Notes: a model not told the origin generated them from the sequence alone. DNA of 64,000 bases from Bettongia penicillata ogilbyi (GCA_023548195.1 JAJHZJ010000252.1:5764242-5828241), one strand, 5' to 3'. Shown: positions 34,677 to 46,500, counted from the first letter of the stretch. A program made the numbers and translations.

Positions 34677-37138
34677 TTTGAAAAAAAAATATTTTATATG
34701 GTTATATGTAAATGTCTATGAACATTTAAATATATTTATCTGTCTACATGTACAAAATGTACCTCTGTGTGCATATACAAGGATATATCGGCATGTACAC
34801 ATATATATATATGAATACACAAACACACATACACACCCCCACTGATTTGCATTAAGCCTGAAAAACAGTACCAAGGACAGTTGATGTAGACTAAAAGGCA
34901 ATGAGATGATACACAACACAAGATATTTTGCTCTTATTTGAATGAAAAGGGACATTTGCTGACTTTACATGTATACTTTTAACACATATTGATAAACCAA
35001 GAGTACTTCAAATTTTAAAAATCTGCAAACACAAAACAGAGGTGAGATTTATCAGTAGTTTATAGACATGCCAACCGAAGTATATAAAAATAGTAAATCA
35101 CATGAAAATGCCCTCTAGGAGTGAAAAACATTTACACTGTCTCATTTTCCCAGAATATAACAGAAAGAGCACATCAAATCATACATTTATGTGTGCATGT
35201 ACATTTCATGTTTTCTATATGAAATTGAAACCAATGAATACAAATAGAAGTGAAAACTTTGACAAATACATCTTGCCAGACAGTACAGCTGTGCAAAAAG
35301 ACTGGATCCCTGACACAACATGGTTCATTTAATGTCCTTGGTCTAAACTTATCTTATATTCTGCAACCTTATTTCATTTCATTTTTAATGATGTTAAATG
35401 ATGTCTTAGTTTCAACCTGGTTTTAAGTATTACATGAAAAAACTTCAATAGTAAGAATAAATGTATTGGATCATAGTTTCCCCCAGACAATTGAATAAAT
35501 ATTACCCAACTACATGTCAACACACATATATACATACCCACACACAGAGTACCAAATTTACGAGGTGGATAAAGGAGAAACTGGTTGAATTAGAAGTGTT
35601 CGAGTTGTCATAATTACTACAGATTCAAAATATATTCCCCCCTCTTCCCCAAAAAAGGAAGGATCCCAGTTAGTCATTGGCTTCTCGGTTATTTAATTTC
35701 TTTGGGACAGTGGAGAAGGGTGGTGACCTTAAGATCCACATCATAATTAGTCTTTCTTTAAAATGAGTGTTTTTCTTTAAGTAATGAAAACCAAAATATC
35801 TTACCTGGATAACACTGGCCTGGAATTTCCAAGTGATTTTTTTATAAAATTTATACTGGTCTGAGCTAAGTTTTTTGGGGAAAATGACACTTTCAAAAAA
35901 ACTTTTGGAATAAATATCAGGTTTTTCTGTGATTTCACAGAATTCTGAGGGGGAGAGAACTTTAAGAGGAGAGAAGACTGCCTTCAAGATGACCCGCCTC
36001 TAACCATAACAAAAAGAATGGTATTCTATTTGTAGAAGCTCCTAAAGAAGAAATAGTATAACTCATTCAGTTGGCCATTTTAATGCCTAATGAGCCTTAT
36101 GGTTCACCTATATATCTAAAGCCTATTAATGCTTTCCACAACTCTAGAGCTTCGAGAATCAAAGTTAAAGCTAGAATGCAAGTTTGTTCTTGGGGCACCT
36201 GGAACCTAAAGTCTCCAGATCCAAAAACTTGAATACATATGATCTGAGGGTGGTACAGAAAGGTCAAGAGATCATCAAAATGTGAAAACAGCACATTCAA
36301 AGATTTGAAAGTCAAGCTTATAGGCTTTATCTTCTGCTTATTTCCATCATGCATAGGCAATTAGTTTCACCATCCAGTTGGAGAAAAGACCAGGTTCTTT
36401 CTGCATTTAAGCACAAGCCTCTTAGGCTAAGCACAGGCAGAAAAAGTCAGTGTTCAACTGCTCACTGTAGGCTGAATTGTAATAGTTCTACTCTTAAGAA
36501 ATGCAGAGAGGGAAGGCATAGTCTGGTAGTATGACCATAGCAGTTACTCCCAATCACTGAGCCAGCTCTTACACGAGGACCATTCTCAGGACTGGGGCTC
36601 TGGACAGGAAAATCAGGAAACCCAAGGAAAAGGGGGACCTTTCCTCATTCTACCTAGCCAACCCAACTTCGGATTTCCCTGTTTCAAAAGCTGAGATGAA
36701 ATTCCATGAGGTTCTGACCTGTAATATGACAAAAGCATGTTATCCCCTGTTTTGTTGCTTTTAAACTAAAGAGGACAATGCCAACTGGGAGAACACAATC
36801 ATTCATACTCATACACACACTCTTTGTTGAATAGTGTCATGCATTGTACCACACTGGACTGGTAACCTTCCATTCTTCTTGCCAGTCTCTGCACAAACAC
36901 ACACATTCACACACATATTCCATACTCCAGTGACACACAGAGCAAGCTAGCTGGCAGGGATCAAGGGGTGCATTTGTAGGGATAACTTCCTGTCTTTTCA
37001 AAGACATGTGCAGTATTGTTACAGGTATTGTTACAGAAGGTCTGAACAAGCATCAACCAGACCCAAAAAACAAGACCAGAGGACTTGTATAGATAAGCAA
37101 CGGCTGTCGGGAGAGACATCATCTTACTACTGGTCCCA

Positions 37139-37959
37139 CTAAGAATTGGAAGGGACATTCAGGCTTGAGTTTCCGTTCTGTGACTCGCTGTTTTGCTGCT
37201 GGTTGGGGCTTTCAGAGTCATCCGCTGACTTCAAGTCTACCCTTTCTGCTGGGTCACTGCGTCTCTGCCTTTTACATGGAAAGCAAAGACACTTGAAGCA
37301 TGACAACAGGCCTTGAGAAACACTAAATGAGAAGAGCTTTTTGCAAGGGTGGAAAAACTGATAAAACACTAGCATGAAGAGGATGGCCGTGCAATATGCA
37401 ATCAGCAGCTTCAGGATGAGCAAGGGGGCACACACATACACGTAAATGTCTGTCTTATAGATGTACCACATGAGGAGGAGGAAAGCATTCTCAATGAACC
37501 TCAGCATGTAGTAGACCGTCAACCTGTACCAGTTCTGAGACTTATTAATCAAGTCGGGACTGTTGATCTTCAGCTGTACGGCTGACCAACAGAACATGTT
37601 GATGCCTGCGTACAGGAAGGTGAGGAAACATAGCACTATGGTGGTTCCCATTCTGCTCATGGCCTTGATGTTCTCTGGAAAGGGGGAGCGGCTCCTCCAG
37701 AAGAGAATCCAGGGGTAAAAAAAAAAGCCAAAGAAATTGAGGAGCACCACAGGGAGGATCCAGATCTGGAGGACGGAGCTGAAAAGGACCAGGACCATGA
37801 CCCGTGTTGCAATCTCAAAGCTCCGCCAAAGGAAGATGCAGAGATAGGCTGCAGGCTTTACATTGACCTCATATTCGTCATACTTGATTTTGATGGCCAG
37901 GATGTTGCAACGCAAAGCCCCGTACACAATGGACAACAGGGACAGTGTCATGAAGATAC
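37139..37959 (-). CDS. XK: XK exon 3 (terminal coding exon), Kell complex subunit / XK-family membrane protein
   Basis: This exon encodes roughly residues 170-442 of XK, a multi-pass plasma-membrane protein that is disulfide-linked to the Kell glycoprotein in red cells and works with the lipid-transfer protein VPS13A; the family are phospholipid scramblases. The translation follows human XK closely through [68 protein letters not shown] and [12 protein letters not shown], with several hydrophobic membrane segments. The cysteine in the external loop [11 protein letters not shown] matches human Cys347, the Kell-linking residue. One residue is missing relative to human (IKAMSR against IEKALSR). 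The exon is 821 bp against 827 in human, as I recall it, so two codons shorter overall. The cytoplasmic tail has drifted: it is Ser/Asn/Gln-rich and ends NVPSNS before a TAG stop at 37139-37141. The acceptor reads ttctcttacag. The first two bases complete a Ser codon split with exon 2. There is no frameshift or internal stop. Confidence 0.97.
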
Positions 37960-38064
37960 CTGTAAGAGAAAAGGTGAAGTAGGCAAAAGTATCAGCTCAT
38001 ACAGAAGTGTACCCTTAGAGGAGCCCAAATGAGGAGGATGGGATCAAAGGAATTTTGAAGATTG

Positions 38065-38400
38065 ATTCATCAACACACAAGTATTTACTAAGCACCTGCT
38101 GTGTGTCAGGTGCTATGTTAGGTGCTTCAGACATGGAGATAGAAATGAAACAGTCCCTGCTTTCAAGGGGCTTATGTTCTATGGGGGGAAATAGCACATA
38201 CCCATATAAGTAAATTATAAAGTAATTTTGGGGAGCCTCTGGCAGTTGTGGGATGGAGATCGGCCTCATATAGGAGATGGCAGGTGAGCAGAGTTTTGAA
38301 GGGAGCTAGAGATTCTAAGGCGAAGAGGTGTGGAAGTGAGTGCATCCCAGGCATGGAAGATAGTTTGTACAAAGGCATGTAGATGGGAGATGGGATGTTG
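38065..38400 (-). repeat. L2/MIR3-associated long repeat
   Basis: 'actaagcacctgctgtgtgt', 'cagtccctgctttcaagggg', then 'gagttttgaagggagctaga' and 'atcccaggcatggaagatag'. It lies about 100 bp from exon 3. Confidence 0.7.
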
Positions 38401-38714
38401 TCCCGTTCACAGGGCACCACTCCCCTGCCTAGGAGGAATTGGAAGAAGCTGCTGGGTCAGGTCAGCCTCCTTTGTTTTGTTCCACGAATAATGTCTTAAA
38501 GGGACAGGTTATTCCCACCCCCTCCCCACTCTAGGAGAGAGTGAAGAGTTCTGAAACCTGATTATAAACTCAAGAACTTATGGAATTTTCTTCCTGCCTA
38601 GAGGGGAATGAGACCATTGTGAGCACTAAGCCAAGGGAGACTAGGGGCAAGGTTTTTTGTTTAACTACAGAGTCATCCTCCCAACATACAAACTGCAACA
38701 AAGAAAGATGAGCA

Positions 38715-39031
38715 ATAGTGATGAGAAAGGAGGGGGAGGAGAGCGGGGGGGGGGAGAAGGAGGGAGTGAGGGAGAGAGAGATGGAGAGAGAGAGAGGGAT
38801 GGAGGGAGAAAGAGAGGGAGAGGGAGAAAGAGAGACAGAGAGGGAGAGAGACAGAGAGGGAACAGTGAGGAGGATGGGAAGGGAGGGAGGGGAGAGGTAG
38901 GGTGAGGAGAAGAGAAAAAAAGAGGAAGAGAGAAAGAAAAAGAAAGGGAGGGTAGAGGAGAGGGAAGGAGAGAAAGAGAGAGGAAAGGAAAGAGAAAGAG
39001 GAAGGGAGGGAGGGAGAAAGGGAGAGAGAGT
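38715..39031. repeat. Long (GA)n/(GGGA)n tract in XK intron 2
   Basis: About 315 bp of near-pure purine on the plus strand, so near-pure pyrimidine in the XK pre-mRNA. It ends about 760 nt upstream of exon 3. A G9 run lies near 38745-38753. Confidence 0.97.
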
Positions 39032-39714
39032 TCATCTACTCTCAGCCTGCAAACGAGGTAGATGGCACACACTAGATTAACCTTGTGGAACATTATACCT
39101 CTTCTCCACACTCTTTCCTCACACACTCATTGTCTCTTTCCTTTACCTAACACTTGCACACACTGACTAGCACCGTTACGTACTAGAACTGTTGGACATC
39201 CCCATGGCTTGCCTCCTTCACGTGACTTGCTCCTGTTGGTCTCCCTAATCAAGAAGAGTCATAGAGGTATCAGCTACCAAAGCAAAAGAGCCAGTGGAAC
39301 TAAATGTTCTTTGGGCACAAGTATTATCCCAAATGCTAATAAACACTTGATGCAGAAGCTTTAGGGATTAAAGAATGCACCATTACAACTGAAGAAAACA
39401 GAATGTGAGGGAACAAAGAATGTCATGGTCTTCTTCTAGAATGAAGGACAAACACAAGTTAGGAATTGAAACAGGAGCCTAGCCTTGGGTTCTGCCACTG
39501 ACTCATTGGTTTGAGTTTGATCCTTTGGAACTCACCATGATGGCCCCAGGAAGATCATCATCCTCCAAGATCCCATCAGCCTTACTTGTCACACCTCATA
39601 AGTACCTTCTGCCCCTGGGACTCTTCTGATTGGAAGGCAGAGTGGAGAGCTCTCCTCAGAACCTCCATTTAAGGAGGGTGCCATCTCATTTCCCACCCAG
39701 CCGCACTCCTTATC

Positions 39715-39960
39715 AGCACAGTGGATAGCATGCCTGGCCTAGCATCCTGAAGACTCATCTTCCTGAATTCAAATTTGGTCTCAGGCATTTACTGGCTGTG
39801 TGACCCTAAGCAAGTCCTTTAACCATGTCATTTTCCTCATCTGTAAAATGAGCTAGAGAAGGAAACGGCAAACTGCTCCAGTGTCTTTGCCAAAACACAC
39901 AAAAACAAAACAATCTGAATTGGGTCACAAAGAGCTGGACTGACCGAATAACAACAGATT
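39715..39960 (+). repeat. RTE-tailed SINE
   Basis: 'cacagtggatagcatgcctg', 'gtgtgaccctaagcaagtcc', 'ctgctccagtgtctttgcca', 'gggtcacaaagagctggact'. Confidence 0.88.
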
Positions 39961-39974
39961 TGTGGTCCCCCCTC

Positions 39975-40130
39975 CCTCCAGCTTTCTTCTCTGTGCTGTA
40001 TTCCCCTATAAGACTGTAAGCTTCTTGAGGACTGTGTTTCTTTTTTGTATTTGTACCCCAGCACTTAGCACGGTGCCTGACACAGAGTAGACACATACTA
40101 AATGTTTATTAACTAATGGACTTAATAACT
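39975..40130 (+). repeat. L2-type 3' end
   Basis: 'gactgtaagcttcttgagga', 'ccagcacttagcacggtgcc', 'ctaaatgtttattaactaat'. Confidence 0.78.
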
Positions 40131-40539
40131 TTAGCCTGCCATTTCATCATCTATAAAAATGGCGACACCTGCTCTTGTCACATTTTGACCCTATAATACA
40201 GCAATCCAAGTTGCTATTATTTTAGAATACATGTGAAGCTGTAGTTGCTTTTATACATTCAGAAATTATAAGAGAATGCTCATTTGTGGGGATAGGGAAC
40301 GGATTTCAAGACTTGCGATTATATCAGTGTAGGTAACTCCTGTTTAGAAAATTCCCTTCCCTAATGCAGTATCTTCATCATATGGACACAAAACTTGAAC
40401 AATTTTAGTTATTGGGGGGAAAAAAGTGAAAATCTAAATCTTATATTTTATTAGATACAAGCAGCAACTGCTCCTAATGTTTTTAATTATTTTAATGTAA
40501 ACAGCACTTAGCGGTAAAAAAAAGAGACATTATGCAATA

Positions 40540-40712
40540 ATAGAAAAAACTCCCAGTCAGGAAGCCTGAGTTCAAAATTTTGCTCTGAAACTAGCTGTGT
40601 GATCATGTCAAATCAACAGCTTCTTTGATCCACAGTGTGCTGACCTATAAAATTGGGACAATAAAACTCATACTTTGTAAATCCCTAAGTGCTATTAGAT
40701 GAGTTATTATTT
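40540..40712 (+). repeat. MIR/THER1-type CORE-SINE
   Basis: 'aagcctgagttcaaaatttt', 'ctagctgtgtgatcatgtca', 'gctgacctataaaattggga'. Confidence 0.72.
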
Positions 40713-40964
40713 AAAGGGGGAGGAATGGTTATGATATTCAGGAAACTTAAACGCGATCACAGTAGGAGCCTTATTTTAAATAAGCAATTCTCTCAACCTG
40801 TAAATTTAAAATTATCAATATATTTCTTTGTGAATTAGGCTGAGGTAGCTGCTTCATATACTATATGAATAGCAAAATTGTTTTATATTTATCTGTAGGT
40901 GATTTACTATGCTTTTCAATGCAGTACTTTATATTTATTTCTATTATTAATAAAAAGTAAGCCA

Positions 40965-41095
40965 TGAGGATTATTTACCATCCAGAAGGAAAGAGAGATG
41001 GCATTCCAGGCTTAGAGAACATTGTGAATGACAGTACAGAGGTGGAGCCACATGGGACATGGACGAGGGTCAATGGATCATTTTGCCTGGTGCAC
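40965..41095. repeat. Unresolved ancient repeat fragment
   Basis: 'gagagatggcattccaggct' followed by 'tagagaacattgtgaatgac' parallels the inner part of the L2-associated repeats at 29.4, 38.3 and 57.5 kb. Confidence 0.4.
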
Positions 41096-41099
41096 AACA

Positions 41100-41355
41100 G
41101 GAACAAGCATTTATTAAATACCAACCATATGCCAGGCACTTGTGCTAAGTGCATTACAATTATTATCTCATTTGATCTCACAACAATGCTGAGAGACGGG
41201 TGCAATTATTTTCCTCATTTTACAGCTGAGAAAATGGGTACACATAGAGGTTAAGTGACTTCTCCGGTTCACAGAGTCAGTAAGTATCTAAGGCTGGATT
41301 TGAACTCAGGTTTTCCTGACTGCCCACCTAGCATCTAATGTGCCACCTAATGGAA
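41100..41355 (-). repeat. MIR/THER1-type CORE-SINE, near full length
   Basis: 'ccatatgccaggcacttgtg', 'ctcatttgatctcacaacaa', 'gaggttaagtgacttctccg', 'atttgaactcaggttttcct'. Confidence 0.87.
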
Positions 41356-41449
41356 CAGTATGAGATAAAGCAGAACAGGAGGGTAATTGAAGATTGTAGA
41401 AGTCTTTGAATCCCAAAAAGGTTTTCCTTCTGTCTTCTCTCACTATTTC

Positions 41450-41560
41450 TGGTATACCTGTAAACAAAAGTAAATCCCACCTAGGATTCCTATTTTCTGA
41501 CCTTGTCTCAGTGCCTAGAAGTAGATGCTTAATAAAAGCTTGCTGACTGACTAACCATTA
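41450..41560 (+). repeat. L2-type 3' end
   Basis: 'tctcagtgcctagaagtaga' and 'tgcttaataaaagcttgctg' followed by 'actgact'. Confidence 0.6.
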
Positions 41561-41689
41561 GTTCTATTGGCACAAGATCAGGGTTAAGAAGCTTTATTGA
41601 AGAACTAAGGGAAAACATAACAATAGCATAAGGTAGCAAGTTTAAAGTTCACGGAACCATGCTCTTGGCTTTTTTACTATCTGCCATGA

Positions 41690-41810
41690 CACTGCCTTGA
41701 CTAAACCTCCTCTCTCAATTTGCTCCTCTCCTTTGTCTGTCCCTCCATGCTTAGAACAGTGCCTTCTAAATAAGAGGAGTTCAATCAGTGTTTACTGAAT
41801 GAACAGAATT
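41690..41810 (+). repeat. L2-type 3' end
   Basis: 'ccatgcttagaacagtgcct', 'gttcaatcagtgtttactga'. Confidence 0.55.
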
Positions 41811-42254
41811 TATTACGAAAGAATAATTAACACCACATGATTACATCTCCCCACACTGGCTTTCTGAGTTTCCCTTGAAAAATGAACTAATCAGATCTGA
41901 TCACAGGAAGGCAAAAAGTGATATCCTTTCACCCATATAATTGAATTTGTTTTGGAAGAACTTTTATTGCCCCATATTGACCAAATGCCAAATAATAATT
42001 TAATATAGCAAGAGCTCAGTGCTTCTGGAAATCTCAGCTAAAAATTAATTTTTCATAAATGTAGTCAGGAAGAAATATTTACACCAGTACCCTATCCCAT
42101 TATTCAATAATATGTCATTTTTCAAAGTCTGAATAATACAGATTTTCTAATTGCAGAAAACCCTTTTAAATTTCTGGAAGAGTGCCAAAGAACTTATAGC
42201 ACTGCAGGAAATCTCTCCTTCTCCCCCTGCCTTCCTCCTCCCTTTCCCCAGGGT

Positions 42255-42400
42255 GCAAAGTGGTATAGTGGGAAAAAGTACTACATCTGAAGTCAAAGAG
42301 CTGGGTTCAGATCCTGACTCAGGCTTTTAAAAAGCATGAACTTAGGAAATTCTATTTTTCTGGGCTCTTGCTTCCTCATCTGCAAAAGAGGTTATAGATT
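42255..42400 (+). repeat. MIR/THER1-type CORE-SINE
   Basis: 'gcaaagtggtatagtgggaa', 'agagctgggttcagatcctg', 'gcttcctcatctgcaaaaga'. Confidence 0.75.
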
Positions 42401-42401
42401 A

Positions 42402-42608
42402 GTAGCAATCAAAGCATGGTCCAAGGACCCCTGACCCTTTCAGGAGGTCCCTGATGTCAACCATTTTCATAGCAATGCTAAGATGTTTCAATTTCTAACA
42501 TGATAAATTTCACACATAGACACACACAAATAACATATTTTTAGGATCCTCAATAATTTTTAAGAATGTAAAGAGATCATAAAGAACAAAAAGTTTTAGA
42601 ACCACTGC
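42402..42608 (+). mobile_element. hAT-Charlie nonautonomous element (MER5-like)
   Basis: 'aaagcatggtccaaggaccc', 'ccctttcaggaggtccctga', 'ggatcctcaataatttttaa' and a terminal 'agttttagaaccactgctt' form the MER5-type layout, with the expected terminal inverted motif at the right end. Confidence 0.75.
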
Positions 42609-42628
42609 TTTAGATGAACTAATTTACC

Positions 42629-42868
42629 GTAGTTCAATCACGTCCAACTCTTCATGACCCCACTTGGCGTTTTCTAGGCAAAGATACTGGAGTGGTTTGC
42701 CATTTCCTTCCCCAGCTCATTTTACAGATGAGGAAACTGAGGCAAACAGGATTAAGTGACTTGCCCAGGGGCACAGAGCTGGTAAGTGTCTGAGGCCGGA
42801 ATGGAACTCAGGTCTTCCTAACCCTAGGTCCAACACTCTATCCACTGTGTCACCTAGCTAGCCCCTTA
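42629..42868 (-). repeat. RTE-tailed SINE
   Basis: 'cacgtccaactcttcatgac', 'gatactggagtggtttgcca', 'gattaagtgacttgcccagg', 'ctatccactgtgtcacctag'. Confidence 0.9.
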
Positions 42869-43389
42869 CTCAGAATTATTAGGACAGATATTATAGCTCC
42901 ATGCTTTACAGAGGATTCTAAATTGAGTGCTAAAAGGAACCTTAAAGACCATCCAAGCCAATCCCCTTAACCAAGTACTAGGTCAATATTTGGTGCGATG
43001 GATTCCCTTAAGGGGGTTCAAATATGAAATCCATTTAACAAAAAAAAATTCAGTTTTTTAACCTAACCAGTTAAAAGAAAAAAGCAAGTCTCTAAGGAAA
43101 TGGAAAACATTTCACAAGAAGATTAAAAGCAGGTAAAAGCCATAGGTAAGGAGATTAAAAGCAATGAGCAAGAATTTCTCTGGGGCCTCAAGAGCTCTCT
43201 GCCTCAGGTTTAAGATTGTCTAACAAGTCCTATGCCAGGTCCCCATAGATTTACCTGGGAGCAAAATTCATTCAATCTGCTCCAGGTCTGGCCCTTACTT
43301 TTTACACAAACAATAGTCCTGGCTGTGTTGTGGGAATGTGGAGAGTTAACTCAAGCCTCCTCAGTTCGACTATAATTCTGGCCCACAAC

Positions 43390-43630
43390 ACCACTCATTT
43401 TACAGGTGGAACAGCAGGAGTCCTGGGAGTTTATGGCCTTGCATGCCCAGGGTCATAAAGTGGTTCTGCGACAGAAAAAGGATTTAAACCCAGATACTCT
43501 GACCCAAATCCAGTGCCCTTTGCAGTGCACCCCACTCCTTACCTCAAGCTGTCATTGTCATTGCATACTCTGTCAATAAACATTGACTTAATGTTTGCTA
43601 GGCACCAGGCACCCTGCTCTCTAAAGGCGT
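43390..43630 (-). repeat. MIR fragment followed by L2 tail fragment
   Basis: The MIR part at 43390-43540 has 'catgcccagggtcataaagt' and 'gatttaaacccagatactct'. The L2 part at 43560-43630 has 'gcaccaggcaccctgctctc'. Confidence 0.55.
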
Positions 43631-44324
43631 CTTCTCCTATCTCACATCTATTCTGTTTTCTTGCCTAAAGAATCATCTCTAAGGTTCGTTTCAACTCAAA
43701 AATTCCCTGAGCCAATATCTTTGCAATTTCTTCACAAAATAATAATTAGACCCATGTTTCCCAGGGGCAAGACTGCAGCAGATTGGCCCCACGTCCTATA
43801 CTAGAAAGTACTTTCATTTTTTTTTCCCTTTATATAGTAGGGAGTGAGGAATGATCAGGGAACACTGCCAAGTGCCAAGCACCAACCCTACCTTGCTCTC
43901 AGTTCCCCAATCAACTATCTTGGGGTTCATTTCAAAAAGATAATAAGTTGTAATCATTCTGTTGTAGGTATGACTGACCCTTCAGGATTTTCTGAGTCTA
44001 TTTGGTTTTGGGGAGTTGAGAGTAGGTAAAAAGAAAGGTAATCACCAGGATGAGTTGTCACCCTCCCCCCATCTACACTAGGAGGTTAATCCCCTCCATC
44101 ATTACCCTAAGGAAGGTAGCAGGAAGACTGCTCAGAGGGAGTCCAGAGTGCTGAACTACAGATGATGTGACTGCTCAACTCAATAAACCAAAAATGGGGG
44201 GCAGGTACTGAAACTTACACTCAATGTTACCAGGTTTCCCTCAAAGAAATTAATAACTTACTGAGCATTACTAGGGAATTTAGCGCCCAAATGGAGTTTC
44301 TGTCCTCTAGATTCAGTCCTCTAA
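43631..44324. other. Intronic, nothing recognised
   Basis: No exon or repeat family identified in this part of XK intron 2. Confidence 0.45.
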
Positions 44325-44560
44325 TCCAGTTTCTTAATCTTTTTTTTTTTTTTTGTCATGGATGCCTTTGGCAAACTGGTAAATCCCATGGATCTCTTAT
44401 CAGAAAATGTGTTGCTTCCATTTACAATTGTAGAAAACGATAATTCATTTAAAAGTTAGTAAAAATAAAGATTTATTTTTACCATCCAAGTTCACAGTCC
44501 CCTGAAATCTATCCAAAAGCCCCTTTGTGGACCTCAGTTTAAGAACCTCTGCTCTGAGCA
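44325..44560. mobile_element. hAT-like nonautonomous element
   Basis: Ends 'ccagtttcttaatcttt' and 'tttaagaacctctg' are roughly inverted. Inside are 'catggatgcctttggcaaac' and 'ccctttgtggacctcagttt'. A T18 run sits near the left end. Confidence 0.55.
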
Positions 44561-45679
44561 TGCAATGCTTGTGGGGGAGATGCTGATAAAAGATCAGATG
44601 CAGTGAACCAAAAATGGTGCTACTCAAGAAAGGTGAACTGATGACGCCAATAGGTATCAATGCTTGATCACAGAAATACCTTGGCTACCTAAAGCAACAT
44701 ACTTTTACTTACATCACAAGTACAAACACCCACTTAAAATGATTAATAAAAATAATTTTCCTTAAGATCTGGAATATTCTTGTTTAGCTAATTTAATGCG
44801 TTAGACAAATCAAGAATCAAGCCATTGTATAGTGAATAGGGAAGTGTATATACATTATGTCTGTATGTATAAATAATACATAATATAGTATATGTATGTA
44901 CTCAGCAACTTAGATCTTCATTAAGACGTTTGGGACACCCTTTAGATGTTTAAATGGCAAATTATATAACACCAGTTAGAAGCAACTGTTTTCTATGATA
45001 ACATACCAGACAACTATCCCGGTAAGGGAAGACTTCATCACAGATTTCCTGGGGATTAATACAAAGATGAAGGGCTTTCAGACTAGAAATCTTAATAACA
45101 AGATGAGGGGCCCTAATTTAAAAGACTATAAGACAATGCTACCGGGGTCTACCCCTGAAGGCTATGATAATGTAAAGTTAAAAAAGTGGTAAGGAGTGAC
45201 AGGATGTCCTAGGTATAAGATTAAACAGTAATAATAGTCTTAACAGTAATACTAGTCTAGTCCTGACATATGACAGGTCTTTCTGGCTCCACTACTGGAT
45301 TTAACTACTTGGTTTCCTCAACTATAAAATGCCCCACCTAGCCTTAGTGAATTCTTTGGAATCTTGGTGAAGAAAGATGGGAGTGTATACTAGATTGTTC
45401 AATGATGAGTTATACCAAAGTATTACTATGCAAGGGGAAACTCAGATCCAGATATTAGCTCCAGAGCCATATTTGGAGGTGTGGCAGAGTGGGAGTGTAT
45501 ATGGTTAGATGGTTTTATAAGTGGCTGTGAATATACTTAGCGATTGTACCACTAGTCATGAATTCAATGTAATGAAAAGTATGGTGCTGTGGCAAAAATC
45601 CATTCTGAGTGAAAAGCCCAGACAATGCAGAGAGTGTGTCGTTTTAGACTAGACAGGAACAATGTTAGTGAAGAAAGAT
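44561..45679. other. Intronic, nothing recognised
   Basis: Single-copy-looking; a TA/TG-rich patch lies near 44845-44900. An open stretch at 44995-45192 has no recognised similarity. Confidence 0.4.
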
Positions 45680-46090
45680 GACTGTGCATGCTAGCCTATG
45701 ATAAAGTACTGGCCAACCCCACTGTGTGGACTTAAGTAGACTTCTCGCATCACAAAGCCCCAGATCTCTCAGGAACGTGCTATAATATCTCAATGTCCCC
45801 TTTTCCACAAGAGGGGCATTCGATCATAACCAGTTGCCAATTTCCCATATATTCTCCCTAGCATAAATGTAGATCCCAAATCAAGGTCCACATTGCTCCT
45901 GGTGCCCTTTACTTAATGCCTGACTCTGCTTGACCCGGAGATGAACTCTATTTTTAAAAAAAATTGGGCTTTACTAGTTTGGGTACTTCTGACTGCTACT
46001 GGTATTGGGACTATTTCCCTTCAATAAAGCTCTTGTCTCCTATATTCTGTCTTGGGTTGATCTTTTCCCCACCCCATCCCCTGCAGCATA
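45680..46090 (+). mobile_element. Candidate retroviral LTR (3' part)
   Basis: 'tcccttcaataaagctcttg' then 'tctcctatattctgtcttgg' looks like the poly(A) signal and R/U5 of a gammaretrovirus-like LTR. Just after it, near 46090-46105, 'gtggcacctgagagag' resembles a primer-binding-site zone. The left boundary is not visible and no second copy was found. Confidence 0.4.
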
Positions 46091-46349
46091 AGTGGCACCT
46101 GAGAGAGATTGCCACACCTTCCATGTTCTTTCACTGCCACATATTCCCTGGAATCCCAAGCCTTACTCAAAAGTCATCAAGATATCTCTTTACCTTAGAG
46201 AAGGCAGAGGAGAAAATTAGGTATAAAAGACATTCATGTCTGTCAAGACAGCAGACTGGTCTTTTTTCCAACTAACTCTTTTACCTGACAATTGGAGATG
46301 AAGAAAATGAACAGCAAAGGAAGGAAATGTATAATAATTAAACATGATT

Positions 46350-46500
46350 TCAGGGCAACTAAGTGGTGCAATGAGTAGAGCACCAGCCCTGGAGTCAAGA
46401 GGACCTGAGTTCAAATCCAGCTTCAGAGACTTGACACACTTCAAGTCACTTAACCCCAAGTGCCTGGCCTTCCCCCATCCATAAAAAGAAAAGAAATAAA
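46350..46500 (+). repeat. tRNA-headed marsupial SINE (WSINE/WALLSI-like)
   Basis: 'actaagtggtgcaatgagta', 'gaggacctgagttcaaatcc', 'gtcacttaaccccaagtgcc', A-rich tail. Confidence 0.9.

Larger units (their letters stand above)
33690..37138 (-). other. XK: Probable XK 3' UTR
   Basis: The roughly 3.4 kb below the stop codon contains almost no recognisable interspersed repeat, unlike everything around it; a SINE resumes at 33198-33450. The human XK transcript also has a 3' UTR of several kb. The distal limit is inferred from a candidate poly(A) signal and is not proven. Short CA-rich and TA-rich runs occur at 36890-36925 and 34790-34840. Confidence 0.6.

Noticed and set aside
38657..39126. Open frames up to 153 residues around the GA tract in XK intron 2
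   Set aside because: Low-complexity translation of the purine array inside an intron.
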